Source of the DNA: Spirochaetaceae bacterium
GTDB lineage: Bacteria; Spirochaetota; Spirochaetia; DSM-27196; PXBQ01
Assembly (NCBI GenBank): GCA_007695285.1
Contig: REEC01000125.1
Location: 62,001 to 126,000 of the forward strand
Length of the DNA: 64,000 nt
Direction of reading: 5' to 3'
Each line of letters begins with the position of its first letter. The first letter of the stretch is position 1. Positions 31,530 through 41,445 of this stretch are shown here, piece after piece. The notes beneath the pieces are model-generated. The model saw only the letters and a list, made by a program, of their open reading frames with translations. It searched no databases and was not told where the DNA came from. The position numbers and the translations under genes are program-made.

Positions 31530-32346
31530 GACTGCCGCGGAGCTCACGCCCGCGGCGACCGTTGTGTTCCTCGACTCGGGCGTCGGGGGGCTTCCGTACA
31601 TGGCGGCGTATCGCGCCGCGAGTCGTTCATCGCGTCTTGTGTACGTCGCCGATCGTGCGAATTTTCCGTACGGCGAGAAGTCCGCGGATGAGGTGTCGCA
31701 GCGCATAGCCGGCGTCGTGTCGCGTGTGATCTCTCGTATCGGCCCCGCGGTGATCGTCATTGCGTGCAACACCGCGTCGGTAACAGCTCTCGGGCATCTG
31801 CGCGCACGCTTCGACATTCCTTTTATCGGCGTCGTCCCGGCCGTGAAACCCGCCGCGCTCGTGACCAGAAATCGACGGATCGGCGTGCTCGCAACGCAGC
31901 GAACCGTCGACGATCCGTACGTTGCCGACCTGATACGCCGATTTGCCGACGGGTGCCATGTTCAGCTTGTGCCGGCTCCTGACCTCATCGATCGAATCGA
32001 AAGCGGTACGATCGACGGATCCGGTCTCGACGGTATTCTCGAGCAACCCGTGCGGTCCCTGCACGCTGCGCGCGTAGATACCGTCGTTCTCGGATGCACG
32101 CATTTTGTGCATATCGAGGCGGCGATCTCGCGTGCGCTCGGTGATGGGATTCGTGTCGTCGACTCGGTCGATGGAGTCGTTCGCCAGACGCGCCGAGTTC
32201 TCGAAAACGTCTCACCTCCGAATCCGGCGAACGTGCAGACGCTTTCGGTGGACTCTCTTTTTATTACGGGAGTCGACGACCGGACCGAACGGCTGTATCG
32301 CGGGTTTTCCTCGGCCTTTTCACTGCATTTCTCGGGTGCTCTGTAA
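31522..32346 (+). CDS. murI: Glutamate racemase
   Basis: About 274 residues from ATG 31522, overlapping the zinc-ribbon gene; the track opens 201 bases too early. Key motifs are VVFLDSGVGGLPYM, YVADRANFPYGEKSADEV, IVIACNTASVTAL (first catalytic Cys) and VVLGCTHFVHI (second catalytic Cys). It interconverts L- and D-glutamate for the peptidoglycan stem peptide. The rsgA start overlaps its stop by one base (TAATG). Length is normal. Confidence 0.94.
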   Translation: MSETAAELTPAATVVFLDSGVGGLPYMAAYRAASRSSRLVYVADRANFPYGEKSADEVSQRIAGVVSRVISRIGPAVIVIACNTASVTALGHLRARFDIPFIGVVPAVKPAALVTRNRRIGVLATQRTVDDPYVADLIRRFADGCHVQLVPAPDLIDRIESGTIDGSGLDGILEQPVRSLHAARVDTVVLGCTHFVHIEAAISRALGDGIRVVDSVDGVVRQTRRVLENVSPPNPANVQTLSVDSLFITGVDDRTERLYRGFSSAFSLHFSGAL

Positions 32347-33287
32347 TGACGGGCGTCGTTCTGTACGGGATCAACAATATTTTTTCCGTTCGCGCGGAAG
32401 GGCGCATCTTCGAGTGCCGGATCAAAGGAAAAAAATTGCGCGACCGGGACGATTATAACGTGATCACCGCGGGGGATCACGTTGAGATCCAGGCCGACAT
32501 GAATGATCCGCGAAAAGCGTCGATTCTTGCGGTGTCAGCGAGGCAAAACGCATTGATGAGGTGGAACAAAAAACGTCTCAGCCGCCAGATCGTCGCGGCG
32601 AATCTTGACCGTGTCCTGTGCGTCGCGTCGCTCGGAGTCCCGCCGTTTCGGCCGAGATTCGTCGATCGTGTGATCGTCGCGGCGGAGTCCGAGGCGATAC
32701 CGTGCTCGATCGTCGTGAACAAGGTCGACGTCGCGACCGGCGACGATGTCAAACAGCGGATCCGCGTCTACCGGGAACTCGGTTACGCTGTTTTTGAGAC
32801 GTCGTGTCTCACGGGCGAAGGGATCGATCACGTTCGAGACTCCACCGCGACCGGGGTCACGGCTATGTTCGGCCAGAGCGGCGCGGGTAAATCGAGTTTG
32901 ATTCGGCTGCTCGTCGCGGGTGCCGAGCCACGGATCGGCGAAGTCTCGGAAAAGTACGAACGCGGGCGTCACACGACCAATGTCTCGGCGATGTGGGAGC
33001 GCGACGACGGATCGTGTGTAATAGACACCCCGGGGGTCCGCGAACTCGACATATCGCACCTCGAGCCTTCGGTTGTCGGTGCGGCGTTTCGCGAGTTTCT
33101 CGCGCCCGCGACCCGATGTGAGTTTTCCCCGTGCACGCATCGTCATGAACCCGAATGCGGTGTTCGCGATGCAGTCGCGCGCGGGGAAATTCACCCCGAC
33201 CGATACGAGAGTTACCTGAGGATTCTAGTCGAGCGAGAAGAATCGCAGGGTTTGAGCCGGAGGACACAATGGACGCCCACACGATAG
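32346..33287 (+). CDS. rsgA: Ribosome small-subunit-dependent GTPase A
   Basis: A 313-residue circularly permuted GTPase. It has an N-terminal OB-fold (RAEGRIFECRIKGKKLRDRD), then G4 NKVD, G1 FGQSGAGKSSLI and G3 DTPG in the permuted order. A C-terminal zinc-binding CEFSPCTHRHEPECGVRDAV block with the Cys-His-Cys pattern follows. It checks late 30S subunit assembly. The last codons overlap mutS2 by 19 bases. Confidence 0.95.
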   Translation: MTGVVLYGINNIFSVRAEGRIFECRIKGKKLRDRDDYNVITAGDHVEIQADMNDPRKASILAVSARQNALMRWNKKRLSRQIVAANLDRVLCVASLGVPPFRPRFVDRVIVAAESEAIPCSIVVNKVDVATGDDVKQRIRVYRELGYAVFETSCLTGEGIDHVRDSTATGVTAMFGQSGAGKSSLIRLLVAGAEPRIGEVSEKYERGRHTTNVSAMWERDDGSCVIDTPGVRELDISHLEPSVVGAAFREFLAPATRCEFSPCTHRHEPECGVRDAVARGEIHPDRYESYLRILVEREESQGLSRRTQWTPTR

Positions 33288-35620
33288 AACTGCTCGAGTT
33301 TGCGCGTATCCGCGAAACGGTCGGCGAGTACTGCCTGACGGAGGAGGCACGTTCGGGCCTGAGAACGTTCGACTTTGTGACCGATCGGGGTGAACTAACC
33401 GTATGCCGCGAATACGTAGGCGCGTTCGTCGAGCTTCTCACGGGTACCGTCGAGTTCCCGTCGGTTGAATTCCCTCCGGTCGCCGACGCGATTGTACGCG
33501 CTCGGAAGCCCGGAGCGGTACTCGAAATCCTGGATTTGGCGGGCGTTCTCGTGTACGTGACGTCCGCACGTGTTTTTGCACGCGCGATCTCTACGGGCGT
33601 CCCGTCGACGCGCCTCGCCGAGCGCGCTGCGGCAATCCCTGAGTGTCTCTCGGTGAGTAAGGAGATCGCGCGGTACATTGATCCGACCGTGGGAGTTCGC
33701 GAGCGCGACATTCCGGAACTCCGTGATATCCGCCGCGGCATCACACGAGTGAAGTCCGACATCGATAAGATTGCGGCGCGGTACCTGTCGGATACCGCGA
33801 TGCAGAAGTACTGGAATTCCGACACCCCGACGCACCGCGACGGCCGCACCGTGCTTCCGTTGAACTCTTCGTTCAAGGGCCGCGTCACGGGAATTGTGCA
33901 TGAGATATCTGCGAGCGGCGCGACCTTATTCATCGAGCCGGTCGAGATACTGGAAAAAAACAACGAGCTGTTCGAGTTCGAGACCCGGTATCGACAAGAG
34001 GTCTTCCGAATCTTGCGACGGTTGACCGAACTGGTCGCCGAACACGCCGATGAACTCGACGAAACGGTCGAGTTAGTGACCGAACTCGACGCGATGCGCG
34101 CGCGCGCGCGGTACTCGGTGTTGCACGGGTGTGTATTCGCCGAGATAACCCCCGACTCGGTCTTCCTTCCCGGCGCGCGACACCCATTGTTGCGGAATCC
34201 CGTTCCGATTACCCTCTCGATCGAGTCCGGTATCCGGGCGGTCGTGATCTCGGGGCCGAACACCGGAGGAAAAACCGTCACGCTCAAGACCGTCGGTCTT
34301 CTTGCGCTGATGAATCAGTTCGGTCTCGGAATCCCTGCGAACGACGACTCGCGGCTGCCGCTTTTCGACCGGATAATGGTCGATATCGGCGACGAGCAGT
34401 CGATCGAAGGTTCGCTCTCGACGTTCTCCGCTCACCTCGGGCGGATTTCCGACGTGATCGACACGGCGACCGAACGATCGTTGATTCTGCTCGACGAGCT
34501 CGGGACCGGTACCGATCCTGACGAGGCCGGCGCGCTCGCGTTCGCCGTTCTTGACGAACTCGTGAAAACGCGGTGCACGACGATAATCACGACTCACCTC
34601 GGCGCGGTAAAAAACTACGCGTTCACGCACGACGAAGCGATGAACGCTTCGGTGCGGTTCGACACCGAGAGACACACACCGACATTCGAAGTCGTTCTCG
34701 GACTGCCGGGCTCGTCGTACGCTATCGAGACGGCCGAGAAAATCGGCTTGAAGCCGTCGGTTGTCGAGACTGCTCGCGCGTACGCGGAGAACCGCGCGGG
34801 CGACGCGGCGAAGATTATCGAACAACTCTCGGAGCTCACGAGACTCGGCGAACAGCGCCTCAAAGAGACCGAAAACCTCAGGATACAACTCGAACGCCGC
34901 GAGAACCAATTGACCGAACGCGAGATCGAAATCGAGTCTCGAGAGCTCGCGTTGCGCGAGAAGCGTCTCGCGGAGTTCGACGCGTTTTCGGCAGACGCAC
35001 GCAGGACGCTCGAAAACCTGGTTCGCGAGATTCGCGAAGGCGAGTTGAGCCGCGAAAAAATGCGCAAAGCCAAGCAGTTCATCGAAGAACTCTCTACCGT
35101 AACAGACACCGAGAAGCGCGATATAGAAATCTCCCGTCGAAGACGCAAGATCAAGAAACCCTCCCGACCTACCGAGATAGACGTCGGAGTAGAGGTTGTC
35201 GTCACCTCGACCGGACGGCGAGGGAGGGTGATCCGAGCCGACCGTGGCGGGAAATGGGTGGTCGAGACCGGAAGTCTGCGCGTTACGCTTCACGCCGACG
35301 AACTTGAGACGGTGGTTCCCCGAAAACCCGATAAACCCGACGTGCAAATCGCCGGATTCTCGCCCGCGCAGCCCGCGGTCGGCGAACTCGATCTTCGCGG
35401 CATGCGTCTCGACGAGGCTATCCACAGACTACAGACTCAACTCGATTCGGCGATTTTGAGTGGACTCGCGTTTTTCGGTGTGATTCACGGAAAGGGAGAC
35501 GGTGTCCTCCAGAAGGGCATTCGCGAGTTTCTCAAGGAATCGCGCAGCGTCGAGTCATTTTCGTACGCACCTCCAGAGGACGGAGGGTACGGAAAAACGA
35601 TCGTACGTTTGGGCTCGTAA
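33269..35620 (+). CDS. mutS2: MutS2 family ATPase/endonuclease
   Basis: About 783 residues from ATG 33269, with GGAGGACACA ahead of it; the track start is upstream. It has the MutS-type clamp and ATPase domain with Walker A SGPNTGGKTVTLKT, Walker B LILLDELGTGTDPDEA and TTHLGAVKNYA, a long coiled-coil region (about 530-650, rich in Glu/Arg/Leu), a KOW-like piece (TSTGRRGRVI) and a C-terminal Smr nuclease domain (LDLRGMRLDEAIHRLQ, GVIHGKGDGVLQKG). MutS2 acts on collided ribosomes or recombination intermediates rather than in mismatch repair. Confidence 0.95.
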   Translation: MDAHTIELLEFARIRETVGEYCLTEEARSGLRTFDFVTDRGELTVCREYVGAFVELLTGTVEFPSVEFPPVADAIVRARKPGAVLEILDLAGVLVYVTSARVFARAISTGVPSTRLAERAAAIPECLSVSKEIARYIDPTVGVRERDIPELRDIRRGITRVKSDIDKIAARYLSDTAMQKYWNSDTPTHRDGRTVLPLNSSFKGRVTGIVHEISASGATLFIEPVEILEKNNELFEFETRYRQEVFRILRRLTELVAEHADELDETVELVTELDAMRARARYSVLHGCVFAEITPDSVFLPGARHPLLRNPVPITLSIESGIRAVVISGPNTGGKTVTLKTVGLLALMNQFGLGIPANDDSRLPLFDRIMVDIGDEQSIEGSLSTFSAHLGRISDVIDTATERSLILLDELGTGTDPDEAGALAFAVLDELVKTRCTTIITTHLGAVKNYAFTHDEAMNASVRFDTERHTPTFEVVLGLPGSSYAIETAEKIGLKPSVVETARAYAENRAGDAAKIIEQLSELTRLGEQRLKETENLRIQLERRENQLTEREIEIESRELALREKRLAEFDAFSADARRTLENLVREIREGELSREKMRKAKQFIEELSTVTDTEKRDIEISRRRRKIKKPSRPTEIDVGVEVVVTSTGRRGRVIRADRGGKWVVETGSLRVTLHADELETVVPRKPDKPDVQIAGFSPAQPAVGELDLRGMRLDEAIHRLQTQLDSAILSGLAFFGVIHGKGDGVLQKGIREFLKESRSVESFSYAPPEDGGYGKTIVRLGS

Positions 35621-35659
35621 GGCGCACGTACGTTGTGAACGATTTTCACCGTTCATCTC

Positions 35660-35688
35660 TTGCCGACAAAGGATTTTATCGGTACCAT
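35660..35688 (+). promoter_or_regulatory. Candidate promoter of lipoprotein gene
   Basis: TTGCCG and TACCAT with 17 bp between, ending six bases before GTG 35695. No ribosome site is seen at that start. Confidence 0.35.
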
Positions 35689-35694
35689 CTCGGC

Positions 35695-36297
35695 GTGAAG
35701 CTCGGTAAACTTTTATTCCTCCTGGGTCTCGTTCTCGTTCTCTCGTCGTGCCTCTCGACCGAGACGAGCATCTCGGTCTCCGCATCGGGAGCCGGCGAGA
35801 TCCGGTACGAGTACACCATTTCCGCCGACGCGGTGTACCTCGGGGTGTTCGACCGCGATTCGAGTATTCTCACGATTCCGGTCCATCGATCGGACTTCGA
35901 AACCATGGCGCGGCTATCGGAGGACCTCGAGCTGCGCTCGTACGCGATGAGTGAGCGCGACGGTCGCGTTCGGGTCGTCGCGGATTTATCGTTCACGTCT
36001 ATCGATGGTTTCAACGCCGCGTACAACCGTGGCCGCGACTCGTTGATACTCGAGGGAACCGAATCGAGCGGGTCCGCGAGGCTTCGCATTTTTGACGGGT
36101 TCGGCGAGCCCGTCGACCGAACGTTTCAAGAATTTGCCTCTCAGACCGCCGAGTCTCTCGCGTATTCCTTGAGGCTTCCGGGACCGGTCGTGTCCACCAA
36201 TCACGGCGAGTACTCGGGACGAACAGCGTCTGTCCGGTTTTCGATCGAGGAGCTGCTCGAGACGACCGAGCCTGTCGATTGGATAGTGACGTGGTGA
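35695..36297 (+). CDS. Hypothetical lipoprotein
   Basis: About 200 residues from GTG 35695, chosen because the signal peptide begins there (VKLGKLLFLLGLVLVLSSC); the track start adds 20 polar residues. The lipobox VLSSC predicts lipidation at about Cys19. The mature protein is beta-rich (SISVSASGAGEIRYEYTIS; VRVVADLSFTSIDGFNAAYNRG) and might be an envelope-anchored immunoglobulin-like or barrel domain. No family is recognised. It lies between mutS2 and the V-ATPase operon and seems to be monocistronic. Confidence 0.7.
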   Translation: MKLGKLLFLLGLVLVLSSCLSTETSISVSASGAGEIRYEYTISADAVYLGVFDRDSSILTIPVHRSDFETMARLSEDLELRSYAMSERDGRVRVVADLSFTSIDGFNAAYNRGRDSLILEGTESSGSARLRIFDGFGEPVDRTFQEFASQTAESLAYSLRLPGPVVSTNHGEYSGRTASVRFSIEELLETTEPVDWIVTW

Positions 36298-36350
36298 CGG
36301 CTCTCGACAACCATTATGCCGATGCGCCTCGAGTTTCGGGTAACCTGACC

Positions 36351-36379
36351 TTGAAATGCACACGGACGTCTAGTACAAT
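36351..36379 (+). promoter_or_regulatory. V-ATPase operon promoter
   Basis: TTGAAA and TACAAT with 17 bp between, about 45 bases before the atpE ATG, which itself has AAGGAAAA as ribosome site. Confidence 0.7.
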
Positions 36380-36423
36380 ACGACGATCCGTGGACTATTG
36401 ATTCTTTTAGTAAGGAAAACACG

Positions 36424-37029
36424 ATGGATGCCCAGTTGCAGGAAGTAATCGACAAGATCAAAGCCGAAGGAATCCGGACGGCGGAGGAGCGGCGCGACGA
36501 AATCGTGAAATCGGCCGAAGAGGACGCGCGCCGCATACGAAAGACAGCCGAGGACGAAGCCGCGCGAATCGTAGAGGAAGCAAAGGCCGAGGCCGAGAAG
36601 AAGCGGGAGGCCGGGGAGGCCGCGCTCCAACAGGTGGCTCGTGACGTTGTCATCGGCGTGCTCGCCGAGATCGACGGCGTGTTCCGGTCGTTGATCGATT
36701 CCGCCGCGCGCGACGGGCTTTCGGGTGAAAGACTAGAGGACGTGATCGTCTCGGTCGTCTCGGGCTGGAACGTTGCCGAGGGCGCCATCCTTCTGAACGA
36801 CGCTGACGCGAAGAAGATCGAGGCAGGCTTGTTGAAAAAGATGAGCGAGACTCTCAAAACCGGCATCGATATTCGCCCGTTCCCGGGGATTACCGCAGGC
36901 TTTCGTGTAAGCGAACGCGGCGGCACCGCGTACTACGACTACACGGCCGACGGAATCGCGGACGTTCTTGCCGAACGGCTTTCGCCGCAGCTTGAAGCGA
37001 TTCTTCGTTCGGCGACTCGGAAATTATGA
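36424..37029 (+). CDS. atpE: V-type ATPase subunit E
   Basis: A 201-residue peripheral-stalk subunit: a long charged N-terminal helix (about residues 1-75: EEARRDEI-, AEEDARRIRKTAEDEAARIVEEAKAEAEKKREA-like) and a globular C-terminal domain with a GFRVSERGGTAYYDYTADGIADVLAERLSPQL segment. It links the soluble V1 head to the membrane sector. First gene of the operon, which in spirochaetes runs E, DUF2764, A, B, D, I, K. Confidence 0.9.
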   Translation: MDAQLQEVIDKIKAEGIRTAEERRDEIVKSAEEDARRIRKTAEDEAARIVEEAKAEAEKKREAGEAALQQVARDVVIGVLAEIDGVFRSLIDSAARDGLSGERLEDVIVSVVSGWNVAEGAILLNDADAKKIEAGLLKKMSETLKTGIDIRPFPGITAGFRVSERGGTAYYDYTADGIADVLAERLSPQLEAILRSATRKL

Positions 37030-37085
37030 CTCAACGTCCCGCGTTCCGGGCACGGATCGTATCGACGACTAAGGACGGATAACGG

Positions 37086-37763
37086 ATGAGCGGGTACTAC
37101 TATTTGATGGCTTCGCAGCCGTATATTTCGTTCGATTCGGAGATATTCCCGGAACCACGCGCATTTCTCGCTCAGTGCGCCGAGTGGATGACCGATTCCG
37201 ATCTTGCGGCGGTCCGAGCCGTCGTTATCGGTGATCGGCACGAGCAATCCGCAAAAGCCGAACAATCCGTAAAAGCCGAGCAATCCGTAAAAGCCGAGAA
37301 CCGAGCTGTCGCTTCGTGGAATCGGTTCGAAGCGGGCATTCGGAACGTTCTCGTACAGACGCGCGCGGAAAACGTATCGAGAGACGGATGGCGGTATATC
37401 CGTCGTGACGACTCCGACGAGCAGATCCTGCCCGAGCACACGATCGTTGAACTCGTGAAGACCGCAGCCGGCCACGACTCACCGTTCAGATCGGAACTGG
37501 ATCTCCTGAGAATCCGGTGGGCTTTCATCGAGGAACTCGCGACCGGCCATTACTTCGACGTCACCGCCGCGATCGCGTACGCCGTTAAGTTAGTGATTCT
37601 GGAACGAAAAGCCTTGTTCGACACCGACCGGGGGACCGAACGGTTTCACGCGGCGTACGCCGCGGTTCGATCATCAGAAAACACCGCCGCGCAAAGCGCA
37701 GCCATAGAGAGTAACGAACCTCACGAATCGACACCGGAATCAGATATGTGGAGCAGAGAATGA
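37086..37763 (+). CDS. DUF2764 family V-ATPase operon protein
   Basis: A 225-residue protein starting SGYYYLMASQPYISFD, which matches the conserved protein found between E and A in spirochaete V-ATPase operons (DUF2764 in my recollection). A helical C-terminal half includes ELDLLRIRWAFIEELATGH and FDVTAAIAYAVKLVILERKALFD, reminiscent of the C (d) subunit that joins rotor and stalk. That subunit's gene is otherwise missing here, so an analogous role is inference. An insertion around residues 53-70 has three near-identical six-residue repeats (EQSxKA). It overlaps atpA by four bases. Confidence 0.75.
   Translation: MSGYYYLMASQPYISFDSEIFPEPRAFLAQCAEWMTDSDLAAVRAVVIGDRHEQSAKAEQSVKAEQSVKAENRAVASWNRFEAGIRNVLVQTRAENVSRDGWRYIRRDDSDEQILPEHTIVELVKTAAGHDSPFRSELDLLRIRWAFIEELATGHYFDVTAAIAYAVKLVILERKALFDTDRGTERFHAAYAAVRSSENTAAQSAAIESNEPHESTPESDMWSRE
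37242..37295 (+). repeat. Three tandem 18-bp repeats inside the DUF2764 gene
   Basis: GAGCAATCCGcAAAAGCC-type units occur three times in a row with one or two substitutions, in frame, encoding EQSAKA, EQSVKA, EQSVKA. Because 18 is a multiple of three, copy-number change would keep the reading frame. Confidence 0.85.
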
Positions 37764-39538
37764 CGGAAGCTACAGGGAAGGTTGTCGGCGTAAACGGAAA
37801 TATGATCAGCGTCGACGTTGCCGGGAATATCGCACTGAACGAAGTCGGATACGTTCGACTCGGCGAGAGCCGCTTGAAGGCCGAGGTTATCCGGATCAGG
37901 GGGAGTCGCGCGGAGCTGCAGGTTTTCGAAATGACGCGCGGAATAGGGATAGGCGACGAGGTTGAGTTCTCGCACGAGTTGCTCGCGGTGCAGTTGGGCC
38001 CCGGGTTGCTCGGAAAGGTCTACGACGGGCTCCAGAATCCACTTCCGGAGCTCGCCGAGAAGTGCGGGTTCTTTCTCGACCGCGGCGTGTACCTCGATCC
38101 GTTACCGCGCGCGCAGACGTGGGAGTTTACCCCAAAGGCCGCAAAAAACACGAAGGTTTCGGCCGGCGACACGATCGGTACCGTGCCCGAAGGGATCTTT
38201 GAGCACCGGATCATGGTGCCGTTTTTTCTACCCGGCGAGTACACCGTTGCCTCGATCGTCGAGAAGGGAGCGTACTCGATCACCGATACGGTCGCCGAGC
38301 TTGTTTCGCCCGACGGTACGACGATTCCCGTCACGATGGTTTTTGAGTGGCCCGTAAAACGCCCGATCACCGCGTACACGAATCGACGTCGTCCGACCGA
38401 GCCGATGATCACAAAAGTTCGATTGATCGACACGTTCTTTCCGGTCGCTCTCGGCGGAACGTACTGTATTCCCGGTCCGTTCGGCGCGGGAAAGACCGTG
38501 CTTCAACAGATCACGAGCCGCCACGCAGAAGTCGATATCGTTATCGTTGCTGCGTGCGGCGAACGCGCGGGTGAGGTCGTCGAGACTCTCGTCGAGTTTC
38601 CCGAGTTGACCGACCCGAGGACCGGCAGGTCGCTCATGGAGCGCACGGTTATCATCTGTAACACGAGCTCGATGCCGGTCGCCGCACGCGAAGCGTCGGT
38701 ATACACCGCCGTCACGATCGCCGAGTACTACCGGCAGATGGGGTTGAACGTCCTGCTGCTCGCCGACTCCACATCGCGCTGGGCGCAGGCGATGCGGGAA
38801 ATGTCGGGGCGTCTCGAGGAGATTCCGGGTGAGGAAGCGTTTCCCGCGTATCTCGAGTCGGTCATCGCGGGTTTCTACGAACGAGCGGGCGTCGTCGAAC
38901 TGCGCGACGGTTCGGTCGGCTCGGTCACAATAGGCGGAACCGTGAGTCCTGCCGGCGGTAACTTCGAGGAGCCGGTCACACAAGCGACGCTCAAAGTCGT
39001 CGGGGCGTTCCACGGTTTGTCACGCGAGCGCTCCGACGCGCGAAAGTACCCCGCGATCCATCCTCTGGACTCGTGGAGCAAGTATCCCGGCGCGGTTGAG
39101 CCCGCACTCACGGAGTACGCGCGGAAGGTGCTGTTCAACGGAAACGAAGTCGGGCAGATGATGAAGGTTGTCGGCGAAGAAGGCACGAGTCTCGACGACT
39201 TCGTCGGATACCTCAAGAGCGAGTTTCTCGACGCGATCTACCTGCAGCAGAACTCGTTCGATCCGGTCGACGCGGCGGTCCCGACCGAGCGGCAACGGCA
39301 CGTCTTCAAGTTGATTTTCCGCGTATTCAGCGGCCGTTTCAAACTCGCGACCAAGGACGAAGCGCGAACCGTATTCAACGAACTCCAGTTGAAGTTTCGC
39401 GACTGGAACGGTGCGGAGTGGAACTCGGATGATTTCTCGAGAATCGAGACCGATATCAACGCGGCGCTCGACGCGTCGATCGAAGGCATCGAGCACGACG
39501 CGGAAAGCCTTGTCGCGCAAACCCGGAAAGCGGAGTAA
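37760..39538 (+). CDS. atpA: V-type ATPase catalytic subunit A
   Basis: About 592 residues from ATG 37760, which overlaps the DUF2764 stop (ATGA); the track opens four codons earlier. The P-loop is [13 protein letters not shown], followed by [16 protein letters not shown] and the [33 protein letters not shown] block. The non-homologous region typical of A subunits is present (about 100-200: [15 protein letters not shown]). It is the catalytic ATP-hydrolysing subunit of the V1 head. Confidence 0.97.
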   Translation: MTEATGKVVGVNGNMISVDVAGNIALNEVGYVRLGESRLKAEVIRIRGSRAELQVFEMTRGIGIGDEVEFSHELLAVQLGPGLLGKVYDGLQNPLPELAEKCGFFLDRGVYLDPLPRAQTWEFTPKAAKNTKVSAGDTIGTVPEGIFEHRIMVPFFLPGEYTVASIVEKGAYSITDTVAELVSPDGTTIPVTMVFEWPVKRPITAYTNRRRPTEPMITKVRLIDTFFPVALGGTYCIPGPFGAGKTVLQQITSRHAEVDIVIVAACGERAGEVVETLVEFPELTDPRTGRSLMERTVIICNTSSMPVAAREASVYTAVTIAEYYRQMGLNVLLLADSTSRWAQAMREMSGRLEEIPGEEAFPAYLESVIAGFYERAGVVELRDGSVGSVTIGGTVSPAGGNFEEPVTQATLKVVGAFHGLSRERSDARKYPAIHPLDSWSKYPGAVEPALTEYARKVLFNGNEVGQMMKVVGEEGTSLDDFVGYLKSEFLDAIYLQQNSFDPVDAAVPTERQRHVFKLIFRVFSGRFKLATKDEARTVFNELQLKFRDWNGAEWNSDDFSRIETDINAALDASIEGIEHDAESLVAQTRKAE

Positions 39539-39543
39539 CCAGC

Positions 39544-40842
39544 ATGCGAAAGGTGTACAACAAGATCGAGGAAATATCGGGCAACGTAATCACGGTCGCG
39601 GCCGACGGGATCCGGTACGGCGATCTCGCGATCGTGACCTCGCGGTACGGCGAGTCGCTCGCCGAAGTTATCCGGCTATCGGGAGAAAAGGTTTCGCTGC
39701 AGGTGTTTTCAGGTGGCCGCGGCGTCTCGACGGGTGACGAGGTCAGATTTCTCGGACACCCGATGCAGGTTTCGTTCTCCGACAATCTGCTCGGGCGTAT
39801 CTTCGACGGTGGTGGTCGACCACGAGACGGTGGTCCGGAACTGCACGAGGACCTGATCGAGATCGGCGGACCGTCGGTGAACCCGTCAAAGCGAATCATC
39901 CCGCGAAATATGATCAGAACCGGAATCCCGATGATCGATCTCTTCAATACGCTCGTCGAGTCCCAGAAACTCCCGATCTTCTCGGTTTCCGGTGAGCCGT
40001 ATAATCCGCTTCTCGCGCGAATCGCGATGCAGGCGGAAGTCGATATCATCGTCCTTGGCGGTATCGGATTGAAGTACGATGACTATTTGTTTTTCCGCGA
40101 AACGCTCGAGAGTGGAGGCGCGCTCTCGAGAACGATCTTCTTCGTTCACACCGCCTCGGACCCGATCGTCGAGAGTTTGCTTGTTCCGGATATCAGCCTC
40201 GCGGTCGCCGAGAAGTTTGCGCTGCAGGGAAAACGAGTGCTTGTCCTGTTGACCGATATGACGAACTTCGCCGATGCGATGAAAGAGATCGCGATCACGA
40301 TGGAGCAAGTCCCGTCGAACCGCGGGTACCCGGGTGATCTTTACAGTCAGCTCGCATCGCGGTACGAAAAGGCCGTCGACTTCAACGGCGCCGGATCGAT
40401 CACGATCCTCGGCGCGACGACGATGCCCGGCGACGACGTGACGCATCCGGTTCCCGACAACACCGGCTACATCACCGAAGGACAGTACTATCTGCGCAAC
40501 GGACGGATCGAACCGTTCGGCTCGCTGTCGCGGTTAAAACAGCTCGTCAACGATTCGACGAGATCGGATCACCGTGCGATTATGGACGGTATGATCAAGC
40601 TGTACGCCGCGTACAAGGAGTCGCTCGAGAAGAAATCGATGGGTTTCCGAATGTCGGAGTGGGACAGCAAACTGCTCGCGTACGGCGAGATTTTTGAGCG
40701 CGAGATGATGGACTTGTCGGTGAATATACCTCTGGAACGCGCGCTCGATCGCGGATGGGAAATACTCTCGGAGTGTTTCGAACCCGCCGAGACCGGGCTT
40801 CGCACCGAACTCATCAAGGAATTCTGGCCGACGAAGGAGTGA
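39544..40842 (+). CDS. atpB: V-type ATPase subunit B
   Basis: A 432-residue non-catalytic nucleotide-binding subunit. Typical segments are [46 protein letters not shown] and [43 protein letters not shown]. In place of the P-loop is the B-subunit stretch [15 protein letters not shown]. It alternates with A in the hexameric head. Starts five bases after the atpA stop. Confidence 0.97.
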   Translation: MRKVYNKIEEISGNVITVAADGIRYGDLAIVTSRYGESLAEVIRLSGEKVSLQVFSGGRGVSTGDEVRFLGHPMQVSFSDNLLGRIFDGGGRPRDGGPELHEDLIEIGGPSVNPSKRIIPRNMIRTGIPMIDLFNTLVESQKLPIFSVSGEPYNPLLARIAMQAEVDIIVLGGIGLKYDDYLFFRETLESGGALSRTIFFVHTASDPIVESLLVPDISLAVAEKFALQGKRVLVLLTDMTNFADAMKEIAITMEQVPSNRGYPGDLYSQLASRYEKAVDFNGAGSITILGATTMPGDDVTHPVPDNTGYITEGQYYLRNGRIEPFGSLSRLKQLVNDSTRSDHRAIMDGMIKLYAAYKESLEKKSMGFRMSEWDSKLLAYGEIFEREMMDLSVNIPLERALDRGWEILSECFEPAETGLRTELIKEFWPTKE

Positions 40843-40845
40843 CGG

Positions 40846-41442
40846 GTGGCTGCAGTCAAGCTGACGAAGAACGAGCTCAAGAAACAAAAAGACTCGTTAA
40901 AACGGTTTCAACGCTACCTCCCGACTCTTCAGTTGAAGAAACAACAGCTGCAGATGATGATCCGTCAGGTCGAGGCAAAACAGGCCGAGACGCAGTCGCT
41001 TCGTGACGACGCGTACGAAAAACTCAGAGAGTGGATCGCGGTGTTTGGCGAGGACGTCGGGATCGAGGCTTTCGTGTCGGTGCGACGCGTCGAAATCGAG
41101 AGCGGCAACATCGCGGGAATCGATATTCCGGTTTTCGCCGGCATCGAGTTTGATATCGCCGAGTACGATCTTTTCAGCACGCCGCTCTGGGTCGACGCGG
41201 GCATCGAGAAGATCAAGGAACTCGCGGCGATCGACGCCGAACTTGAGGTACTCGAACGCCAACGCGAGTTACTCGCGGACGAGCTTCGCATCACGACGCA
41301 ACGCGTGAATCTCTTTGAAAAAGTGAAGATCCCCGAAACCCAGGAGAACATCAGGGTGATCCGGATCTACCTCGGGGACCAACAGACGGCTGCGGTAGTT
41401 CGCGGGAAAATGGCAAAAAACAAGGTAGTAAGGGCGTCGTAA
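40846..41442 (+). CDS. atpD: V-type ATPase subunit D
   Basis: A 198-residue central-rotor subunit with GTG start and AAGGAG ahead of it. It is almost entirely helical: KLTKNELKKQKDSLKRFQRYLPTLQLKKQQLQMMI at the start and LADELRITTQRVNLFEKVKIPETQENIRVIRIYLGDQQTAAVVRGKMAKNK at the end, the AtpD coiled-coil signature. It transmits torque from the head to the membrane ring. F subunit is not found nearby. Confidence 0.93.
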   Translation: MAAVKLTKNELKKQKDSLKRFQRYLPTLQLKKQQLQMMIRQVEAKQAETQSLRDDAYEKLREWIAVFGEDVGIEAFVSVRRVEIESGNIAGIDIPVFAGIEFDIAEYDLFSTPLWVDAGIEKIKELAAIDAELEVLERQRELLADELRITTQRVNLFEKVKIPETQENIRVIRIYLGDQQTAAVVRGKMAKNKVVRAS

Positions 41443-41445
41443 CGT

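Noticed and set aside
32863-34287. 474-residue minus-strand frame opposite rsgA and mutS2
   Set aside because: Ser/Arg-rich low-complexity shadow of two well-supported genes.
34073-35425. 450-residue minus-strand frame opposite mutS2
   Set aside because: Antisense shadow of the MutS2 ATPase and Smr regions; no motif of its own.
37242-37295. Short tandem repeats as a possible CRISPR
   Set aside because: Only three contiguous 18-bp units with no spacers, in frame inside a gene.
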